From Campylobacterales bacterium (GTDB lineage Bacteria > Campylobacterota > Campylobacteria > Campylobacterales > JALSKU01), in contig JALVWW010000338.1 in assembly GCA_027023175.1 (NCBI GenBank), forward strand, positions 1 through 5,492: a DNA stretch of 5,492 bases, read 5' to 3'. The notes under the pieces were generated by a model, which searched no databases, had not been told where the DNA came from, and worked only from the letters and a program-made list of their open reading frames with translations. The first letter of the stretch is position 1, and every line of letters begins with the position of its first letter. This document shows positions 1 through 4,556 of this stretch, piece after piece. The position numbers and the translations under genes are program-made.

Positions 1-481
1 TTTTTGTATCTTTTTCTTTATAAAATTCATCTCTTAAAAGTGTATATTTTTCTCCGCATCTAAGTTCACAATATTTTGGCACCAAACCTTTATATCTTTT
101 TTCATCTGCATAAATATTGTGATTTAAAAGTATATCACAATAATGCTTTTCATAAGTATCATCAAGAGAAAGAATTTTGAGTTTTGAGTTTTGAGTTTTG
201 AGTTGTTTTTCATACTTATAATCTATATCATAATGATCTATAACTATCATATCAATATTATATTTTTTTATAACTTCATCTAACTCTTTTATATCATTTG
301 ATTTTAAAAGCTCTATTTTATAACCATTTTCTATAATTTTATGGTTTACATTTCCTTGTAAATTCTGCACCGCAAAAACAACATTACTATCTTTAAAATC
401 TCTTTTAGCTAAAACCAAATCTCTCATAATGTGCCCTGTCCCTATGATCGAGGAGGAGTCAGCTCTAAAAAGTATATTCAT
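1..481 (-). CDS. pseG: PseG, UDP-sugar hydrolase of pseudaminic acid synthesis (N-terminal part, runs off left edge)
   Basis: Partial gene; 160 codons are visible from the ATG at 481 and the frame is open to the edge. PseG (GT-B fold, like MurG) removes UDP from UDP-2,4-diacetamido-2,4,6-trideoxy-beta-L-altropyranose to free the sugar that PseI condenses with phosphoenolpyruvate; it is cytoplasmic. The start MNILFRADSSS-IIGTGHIMRD is the family signature, and His17 in GTGH matches the catalytic histidine known from Campylobacter PseG. Further family segments are IDHYDID (about 81-87), KILSLDD (102-108), CDILLN (115-120), KGLVP (131-135) and ELRCG (139-143). Residues 93-103 are encoded by a 7-bp tandem repeat in the loop before the KILSLDD strand. 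The start codon overlaps the TGA of a 12-codon mini-ORF (ATGA), and only a weak GAAG lies upstream, so translation may be coupled. Identification is firm; the C-terminal domain cannot be judged. Confidence 0.93.
   Translation of the reverse strand, partial: MNILFRADSSSIIGTGHIMRDLVLAKRDFKDSNVVFAVQNLQGNVNHKIIENGYKIELLKSNDIKELDEVIKKYNIDMIVIDHYDIDYKYEKQLKTQNSKLKILSLDDTYEKHYCDILLNHNIYADEKRYKGLVPKYCELRCGEKYTLLRDEFYKEKDTK
175..202 (-). repeat. Perfect 4 x 7-bp tandem repeat inside pseG
   Basis: The plus strand reads TTTTGAG four times without interruption (minus strand CTCAAAA), followed by a partial unit. It lies inside pseG and encodes part of the stretch QLKTQNSKLKI (residues 93-103). Because 7 is not a multiple of 3, gain or loss of one or two units would shift the frame, while three units would add or remove seven residues. 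The position is a loop between a helix and the KILSLDD strand, where length change should be tolerated. Confidence 0.9.
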
Positions 482-516
482 TTTGCAACTTCTTCAATTT
501 TTAAAACTATTTTCAA
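478..516 (-). CDS. Possible 12-codon leader mini-ORF coupled to pseG
   Basis: A short frame starts with TTG at 516 and reads MKIVLKIEEVAK, then TGA. The stop overlaps the pseG ATG as ATGA. An AGAGGA Shine-Dalgarno-like sequence (528 down to 523) sits 6 bases before the TTG, which is better placed than anything directly ahead of pseG. It may therefore be a real leader peptide that delivers ribosomes to pseG, the worn tail of a lost gene, or chance in AT-rich DNA. It matches no family that I recognise. A second 12-codon frame (551 to 513, ATG start, MKNQKSRREDKS) ends overlapping this TTG, but has no clear ribosome binding site. What is seen is the overlap and the AGAGGA; translation is inferred. 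Confidence 0.3.
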   Translation of the reverse strand: MKIVLKIEEVAK

Positions 517-574
517 CTTTTATCCTCTCTTCTTGACTTTTGATTTTTCATATTGTATAATGTACCTACAATTA

Positions 575-607
575 GCCGTAAGGCAGCCCCCTCCACCCTA
601 GGAGGGG
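575..607. repeat. GC-rich palindromic element over the pseF stop codon
   Basis: Two adjacent inverted repeats stand out from the AT-rich surroundings. CCCCTCC (588-594) pairs perfectly with GGAGGGG (601-607) across a 6-base loop, giving a 7-bp stem that includes the pseF stop codon (598-600) and its last two codons. Beside it, GCC-GTAA-GGC (575-584) forms a small 3-bp hairpin with a 4-base loop. No T-run follows on either strand, so this is not a standard rho-independent terminator. It could still stall polymerase, protect the mRNA 3' end, or be a copy of a dispersed REP-like repeat; the sequence alone does not decide. Confidence 0.6.
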
Positions 608-1020
608 ATAATCAATCTTTCTATCTTTTTTAAAATTATGTTAAATTGATCTTTTGAAAGAGTGGCTATTTTCCCCATTAATCTTTTTCTATCAAAACTC
701 TTTAACTGCAATAACATAGCACAATTTTGTTTTATGCCTTTTTTACTCTCATAAGAAATCATGTGAAAATAGTCATTATCATTTTTAAATTGCGATGTTA
801 ACGGGATACCGATAAAAATATCCTTGGTAAGTCTTTTTATTATCAAAACAGGTCTTTGAAACTCATTTCCCTTGCCATACTCTTCACTCCCGATATTTTG
901 TCCCAATCTAAGCCAAAATATCTCTCTTTGCTTAAAACCCACAAGATTTTGTGAATTGTGAGTTTTTTGTTTTATGCTGTTCCATTTATCAAACTTATTT
1001 GGAAAAAGAGTTTTATACAT
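598..1020 (-). CDS. Possible free MazF-like toxin from an internal ATG of pseF
   Basis: In the same frame as pseF, Met221 (ATG at 1020) would start a 140-residue protein, MYKTLFPNKFDKWNSIK and onward, which covers the whole PemK/MazF-like part including its own FDKWN helix. The minus strand has GGAG (1027 to 1024) three bases before this ATG, a short but usable spacing. A GTG at 942 (Val247) is a second in-frame candidate, but has no Shine-Dalgarno and would lose the N-terminal helix. The length and N-terminus suit related stand-alone toxins, which suggests the toxin gene once had its own start here and became joined to pseF. Translation from this site is inferred only. Confidence 0.35.
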   Translation of the reverse strand: MYKTLFPNKFDKWNSIKQKTHNSQNLVGFKQREIFWLRLGQNIGSEEYGKGNEFQRPVLIIKRLTKDIFIGIPLTSQFKNDNDYFHMISYESKKGIKQNCAMLLQLKSFDRKRLMGKIATLSKDQFNIILKKIERLIIPS

Positions 1021-1680
1021 TAACTCCGCTCTTTTAAAATCCTCCAAAGTATCAATATCTTGCACAAGATATCGTGGTAAAACAATGGGGATAGAATCTT
1101 TTCCAAAAGCAACATCGCTACTTTTGCACCCTATCTTTTCCCAGCTAAACTGTCCTGCATCATGATAAGCCTCTTGCAAATCTTGACTTCTTTTTGGAAA
1201 ATTTTCCTTCCAAAACATTTCGCATCTGTTATCTTTTGTTATCTTAAAACTTCTCCATATCGGATACTCAAAGTTTGTCACACTAAAACTCACACAGGCA
1301 TTGCTATCTTTTAAAGCTTCATACCCTTTTGTGATATACTCCTTTTGCAAAAATGGAGCTGTTGCATATATCATGCATAAATAATCATAATATTCACCAT
1401 TTTTTTGTAGTGTATCTATCGTATGCTCTATAACCGCACCGACATGAGTCATATCATCAGCTAACTCTTTGGGTCTTTTTAAAACTTCCGCACCATAACT
1501 TTTCGATACTTTTGCTATCTCCTCATCATCTGTTGAAACAACTACCTTATCAAAAAGCTTACTCTCAATGGCCGTCTCTATGGAGTAGGCAATGAGTGGT
1601 TTTCCACAAAATAATTTTATATTTTTTTTAGGTACTCTTTTGCTTCCACCTCGTGCTGGAATGATACAGATATTTTTCAT
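598..1680 (-). CDS. pseF: PseF CMP-pseudaminic acid synthetase fused to a PemK/MazF-like toxin domain
   Basis: 360 residues; Campylobacter/Helicobacter PseF is about 230. Residues 1 to about 225 are a complete PseF, which transfers CMP from CTP to pseudaminic acid: N-terminal nucleotide-binding IIPARGGSKRVPKKN (6-20), GKPLIAYSIE (26-35), VVVSTDDEEIA (46-56), ADDMTHV (74-80), YHDAG (172-176) and the C-terminal VQDIDTLEDF (206-215). About 228-357 resemble stand-alone PemK/MazF-like ribonuclease toxins: FDKWNSIK, QREIFWLRLGQNIG, GKGNEFQRPVLI and GIPLTS, then a SFDRKRL-type end. Arg276 (RP) and Thr295 lie where MazF-fold enzymes carry their catalytic Arg and Thr. No antitoxin gene is visible beside it. 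The ATG at 1680 has an AGGA 9 bases upstream and lies 15 bases after pseC. PseF identity is very firm, the MazF assignment good; whether the toxin part is active or made as a fusion is open. Confidence 0.92.
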   Translation of the reverse strand: MKNICIIPARGGSKRVPKKNIKLFCGKPLIAYSIETAIESKLFDKVVVSTDDEEIAKVSKSYGAEVLKRPKELADDMTHVGAVIEHTIDTLQKNGEYYDYLCMIYATAPFLQKEYITKGYEALKDSNACVSFSVTNFEYPIWRSFKITKDNRCEMFWKENFPKRSQDLQEAYHDAGQFSWEKIGCKSSDVAFGKDSIPIVLPRYLVQDIDTLEDFKRAELMYKTLFPNKFDKWNSIKQKTHNSQNLVGFKQREIFWLRLGQNIGSEEYGKGNEFQRPVLIIKRLTKDIFIGIPLTSQFKNDNDYFHMISYESKKGIKQNCAMLLQLKSFDRKRLMGKIATLSKDQFNIILKKIERLIIPS

Positions 1681-1695
1681 ATAAATATTTCCTGC

Positions 1696-2796
1696 TTATG
1701 CTATAACTTTTAAAACTATATCAGCTACAAACTTGGCATCTTCCAATGTCATCTTTTGATGGCACGGAATACTTATCTCACTTTTATAAAACTCCTCTGC
1801 ACTTTTTAGGCTCATTTTTCCAAACTTTTTTATATAAAAGCTATTTTGGTATATGGGTTTATAATGCACTTGAACACCCAAGCCTTTTTTTTGCAACTCT
1901 TTAAATATCTCCTCTTTTTTTTGGCTAAAAGAAGGAGCAAGGTTGATGGGATATAAGTGTCTTGAGCTTTTTTGATTTTGCCCTATCTTTTGGGTAGTGA
2001 AAAATTTGCTCTCTTTAAATCTCTCATCATAGTATATAGCTATCTCATTTCGCTTTTTTATAAAACTATCCACCTTCTTTATTTGTGAAAGTCCAAGAGC
2101 AGCTTGAAACTCCGTCATTCTAAAGTTATAACCCATTTGTATCATATCGCTTTTGTATAATTTTTGTTTTATAATACCGTGAGAGCGAAACAGTCTAAGT
2201 TTATCGGCAAGTTTATTGTCATCAGTTACTACACATCCGCCCTCTCCTGTAGTAAAAGGTTTTATCGCATGAAAGCTAAAAATAGTTGCATCAGCAAAAC
2301 TACCTACTTTTTGTCCGTCAAGCTCACTTCCAAAGGCATGAGAAGCATCATCTATATATAACAAGTTATATTTTTTAGCAATATTTTGTATCTTTTTGTG
2401 CTCTACTGGCTTACCTCCAAAATCAACCGCCACTATCGCTTTAGTTTTGGGGGTAATAAGTTTTTCTATGCTATTTTCATCCATATTGCCATCAGGTTTT
2501 ACATCGCACCAAAGTGGTTTTGCACCCAAAGCTACAAACATATTTGAAGTAGCCGCAAATGTGATAGGAGTTGTTATCACCTCATCATCACATCCTATAC
2601 CAATAGAGCTATAAAGTGCGAACAGAGCTGAAGTAGCCGAATTGAAAACTACTACATTTTTTATCCCCACATACTCGCTTATAGCCTTTTCAAAACTCTC
2701 TACACTCCTGCCTTGAGTCAAATGAGAACTTTTTAAAACCTCAACAACAGCTTTTATATCATCTTCATCTATGAATTGAGTAGAGTATGGTATCAT
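1696..2796 (-). CDS. pseC: PseC, PLP-dependent aminotransferase of pseudaminic acid synthesis
   Basis: 366 residues, full length for the DegT/DnrJ/EryC1/StrS aminotransferase family. PseC moves an amino group, normally from glutamate, to C4 of the keto sugar made by PseB, giving UDP-4-amino-4,6-dideoxy-N-acetyl-beta-L-altrosamine. The start MIPYSTQFIDEDDI is typical of PseC. Visible motifs are NSATSAL (52-58, cofactor phosphate region), IDDASHAFGS (148-157, Asp150 expected to hold the pyridine nitrogen), and FSFHAIKPFTTGEGG (173-187), where Lys179 is the expected internal aldimine lysine. GYNFRMTEFQAALG, a family-typical segment for the active site and dimer interface, follows later. The ATG overlaps the hepT stop as ATGA, so translation is probably coupled to the toxin gene. 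No close promoter is visible; expression should come from upstream. Two A8 runs occur in the coding strand, but the frame is intact. Confidence 0.96.
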   Translation of the reverse strand: MIPYSTQFIDEDDIKAVVEVLKSSHLTQGRSVESFEKAISEYVGIKNVVVFNSATSALFALYSSIGIGCDDEVITTPITFAATSNMFVALGAKPLWCDVKPDGNMDENSIEKLITPKTKAIVAVDFGGKPVEHKKIQNIAKKYNLLYIDDASHAFGSELDGQKVGSFADATIFSFHAIKPFTTGEGGCVVTDDNKLADKLRLFRSHGIIKQKLYKSDMIQMGYNFRMTEFQAALGLSQIKKVDSFIKKRNEIAIYYDERFKESKFFTTQKIGQNQKSSRHLYPINLAPSFSQKKEEIFKELQKKGLGVQVHYKPIYQNSFYIKKFGKMSLKSAEEFYKSEISIPCHQKMTLEDAKFVADIVLKVIA

Positions 2797-3146
2797 TGCT
2801 CTTTTGTTATCTCTTTGATAATTTCTAAAATTCTTGGCATATTTTCTCTTAAATCATCTTCGATAATAGATAAATTTATACCGTCATAATCATGTACTAT
2901 AAAATTTCTTACCGAAGTCAATCCTTTTATATCTTCTATATCAAAATTTTCTAAAATTTTGGAGTTTTTTTCTTTAAGTTTGGCAAATTGCTCCGATATC
3001 GAGACAAGAAGCATTAAAATAGCAGGTTGTCCTTCTATATCATTAAGAGCATTGGTTATACTTTTATGCCTTTTGACAATAGTAAAAATATCTTCAATTT
3101 TACTCTTTATAGATACAATTCTTACAAATTTATCACTAGGATACAT
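2793..3146 (-). CDS. hepT: HepT-like HEPN ribonuclease toxin
   Basis: 117 residues, mostly helical by composition, the usual size of the HepT (DUF86) HEPN family. The catalytic signature is complete: Arg80-Asn-Phe-Ile-Val-His85-Asp-Tyr87, which is the RX4HXY motif. In characterised MntA-HepT systems Arg and His form the RNase site of the HepT dimer, and the Tyr is the residue that MntA modifies with AMP to silence the toxin. The start at 3146 lies 11 bases inside the end of mntA, and the stop overlaps the pseC ATG (ATGA), so all three are likely translated together. The pair lies between pseB and pseC, whose products act in consecutive steps. No inactivating change is visible, so the toxin should be functional; its RNA target cannot be read from the sequence. 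Confidence 0.88.
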   Translation of the reverse strand: MYPSDKFVRIVSIKSKIEDIFTIVKRHKSITNALNDIEGQPAILMLLVSISEQFAKLKEKNSKILENFDIEDIKGLTSVRNFIVHDYDGINLSIIEDDLRENMPRILEIIKEITKEQ

Positions 3147-3450
3147 ATAGTGTATGTTCCAATATATAAGTATTGTTATGTTGTTTCAAACCGGTTTTAT
3201 CTATAAAATCTACCTCTTTTCCAAAATAGTGTTTTAACTCTTTTTTTATATCGTCCAATCTTGAAAAACTCCTAAAACCTTTATATCTTTTTAAAAACTT
3301 AGGGGTAGTTTCTATCAATATATCTATATCACTATTTTTGTCTGCTTTATTTGTGACATAAGAACCAAAGATTCCCAATATTATAACACCTTCTTGTTCA
3401 TACTTATAGCGAATTTTTTTTAATTTATTTATTATATTTTCTTTTCTCAT
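3136..3450 (-). CDS. mntA: MntA-like minimal nucleotidyltransferase antitoxin
   Basis: 104 residues, a minimal nucleotidyltransferase of the DNA polymerase beta superfamily. Gly29-Ser30, ten residues, then Asp41-Ile-Asp43 form the exact GSX10DXD motif; Asp81 in KEVDFID is the expected third metal-binding acid. In studied MntA-HepT pairs this enzyme transfers AMP from ATP onto the Tyr of the HepT RX4HXY motif and so neutralises the toxin; the neighbouring hepT here has that Tyr, so the same role is inferred. The ATG at 3450 has an AAAGG about 7 bases upstream, and a TGATAAAAT promoter-like box lies in the 38-base gap after pseB, so the pair may have its own transcription. The gene overlaps hepT by 11 bases. 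An A8 run at codons 10-12 is a possible slippage site, but the frame is intact. Confidence 0.88.
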   Translation of the reverse strand: MRKENIINKLKKIRYKYEQEGVIILGIFGSYVTNKADKNSDIDILIETTPKFLKRYKGFRSFSRLDDIKKELKHYFGKEVDFIDKTGLKQHNNTYILEHTLYVS

Positions 3451-3470
3451 CTAAATACCTTTATGAGATA

Positions 3471-3479
3471 ATTTTATCA
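3471..3479 (-). promoter_or_regulatory. Possible extended -10 box for mntA-hepT
   Basis: On the minus strand the gap between pseB and mntA contains TG-A-TAAAAT, an extended -10-like element. It stands about 20 bases before the mntA start and just ahead of an AAAGG ribosome binding site. Campylobacterota housekeeping promoters often have only a clear -10, so the absence of a -35 in the end of pseB is not damaging. It would let the toxin-antitoxin pair, and pseC behind it, be transcribed independently of the pseB promoter. Confidence 0.4.
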
Positions 3480-3488
3480 AATTTTTGA

Positions 3489-4478
3489 CTATTCTTCAAT
3501 CATCTTTAGTAGTCTATCTTTATCAAGCCATAGATGGTTTTTATCTGAGCTATACTCAAAGCCTACCTCAACCTCTTTACCAACTTCACCTAATAAATTT
3601 CTCTTAAAATCGACCTGCTTTGTGAAAGTTATAGAGGGTTTTATAACATAATGATCCTCAAACTCTAAAGTTAACCTACTGTCATCCTTTGGCACCATAA
3701 CTTCGTGGAGTTTTTCTCCGGGTCTTATGCCTATAATTTTTTGTGGTATATTTGGAGCTAATGCACTTGCTAAGTCAGTCATCTTCATAGAAGGAATTTT
3801 AGGGATAAATGTCTCGCCCCCTTGCATCCTCTCAAAATTTTTTAAAACAAATTCAACACCCTGCCTTAATGTTATCCAAAACCTAGTCATATTTGGATCT
3901 GTTATAGGTATCTCTTTTGCATTTTCTCTGAGCAATTTTTGGAAAAACGGCACTACACTACCTCTGCTTCCTACGACATTGCCATACCTAACAACTGAAA
4001 AGATAGTATCTTGAGAGCCTTTTATGTTGTTTGCAGCTATAAAAAGCTTGTCTGATGCCAACTTGGTCGCACCGTATAAGTTGATAGGATTTGCGGCTTT
4101 GTCAGTTGAAAGGGCTATGACTTTTTTGACATGATTTTTTATAGAGGCATTTATAACATTTTCTGCTCCCATTACATTTGTCTTTATACACTCCATTGGG
4201 TTGTATTCAGCTATCGGCACATGCTTTAAAGCTGCGGCATGTATCACATAATCAACTCCATCCATAGCCTTTTCAAGCCTACTAAGATCTCTTACATCGC
4301 CTATAAAATACCTCATACATTTATCATTGAACTTTTGTGCCATTTCATACTGTTTTAGCTCATCTCGACTATATATAATGATCTTATTGGGTTTATATTT
4401 TTGAAGTAAAATTTGAGTATATTTTTTCCCAAAACTCCCTGTTCCGCCTGTTATAAGTATATTTGCTCCATTAAACAA
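3489..4478 (-). CDS. pseB: PseB, UDP-GlcNAc 4,6-dehydratase (inverting)
   Basis: 329 residues, full length. PseB (FlaA1 family, short-chain dehydrogenase fold, NADP-bound) performs 4,6-dehydration and C5 inversion of UDP-GlcNAc, the first step to pseudaminic acid. Visible are the Rossmann motif TGGTGSFG (10-17), YSRDELKQYEMAQ (36-48), HAAALKHVP (80-88), STDKAANP (124-131), and Tyr135-x3-Lys139 in YGATK. Asp126, Lys127 and Tyr135 match in spacing the catalytic Asp-Lys-Tyr set of Helicobacter FlaA1. RYGNVVGSRGS (164-174) and GIRPGEKLHE (250-259) are also typical. The start is TTG at 4478: it gives the family N-terminus MFNGANILITGG, and AAAGGA (4490 to 4485) lies 6 bases ahead; the nearby ATG at 4472-4470 is out of frame. 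It follows nuoN by 78 bases and probably begins the pse transcript. Confidence 0.97.
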   Translation of the reverse strand: MFNGANILITGGTGSFGKKYTQILLQKYKPNKIIIYSRDELKQYEMAQKFNDKCMRYFIGDVRDLSRLEKAMDGVDYVIHAAALKHVPIAEYNPMECIKTNVMGAENVINASIKNHVKKVIALSTDKAANPINLYGATKLASDKLFIAANNIKGSQDTIFSVVRYGNVVGSRGSVVPFFQKLLRENAKEIPITDPNMTRFWITLRQGVEFVLKNFERMQGGETFIPKIPSMKMTDLASALAPNIPQKIIGIRPGEKLHEVMVPKDDSRLTLEFEDHYVIKPSITFTKQVDFKRNLLGEVGKEVEVGFEYSSDKNHLWLDKDRLLKMIEE

Positions 4479-4484
4479 AATAGA

Positions 4485-4490
4485 TCCTTT
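4485..4490 (-). promoter_or_regulatory. Ribosome binding site that fixes the pseB TTG start
   Basis: AAAGGA on the minus strand, 6 bases before the TTG at 4478. Together with the conserved protein start MFNGANILITGG this supports the non-ATG start. Confidence 0.7.
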
Positions 4491-4507
4491 AAATATAAAG
4501 TCAAAAT

Positions 4508-4513
4508 ATTATA
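4508..4513 (-). promoter_or_regulatory. Likely -10 box of the pse operon
   Basis: A perfect TATAAT on the minus strand, 29 bases before the pseB start codon, which would put the transcript start near 4500. There is no good -35 at 17 bases; a TTGACG lies too close (9 bases) to serve. Campylobacterota promoters commonly lack a recognisable -35, so this remains a good candidate for the promoter that separates the pse genes from the complex I genes. Confidence 0.55.
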
Positions 4514-4556
4514 TCCTATTATCGTCAAAAGTGGACTAAAAGTTTAAAGGTATTCT

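Noticed and set aside
575..607. Rho-independent terminator after pseF
   Set aside because: The stem is good, but no T-run follows on either strand.
921..993. Out-of-frame ATG frame (MEQHKTKNSQFTKS...) in the pseF-toxin linker as a small antitoxin gene
   Set aside because: It is only 17 codons, has no ribosome binding site, and overlaps the conserved FDKWN segment in another frame.
1622..3421. A8/T8 runs in pseF (1622-1629), pseC (1885-1892, 1915-1922) and mntA (3414-3421) as phase-variation tracts
   Set aside because: They encode ordinary Lys-Lys pairs, are only 8 bases long and are expected in AT-rich coding DNA; all frames are intact.
974..4014. Plus-strand open frames of 63-95 codons opposite pseF, pseC, hepT and pseB
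   Set aside because: Each lies wholly or almost wholly opposite a gene with clear catalytic motifs, and none shows a recognisable domain.
4514..4540. TTGACG as the -35 of the pseB promoter
   Set aside because: It is only 9 bases from the TATAAT box, too close for a sigma70-type promoter.
4479..4556. Terminator hairpin between nuoN and pseB
   Set aside because: Only weak AT-rich self-similarity is seen; there is no stable stem with a T-run.
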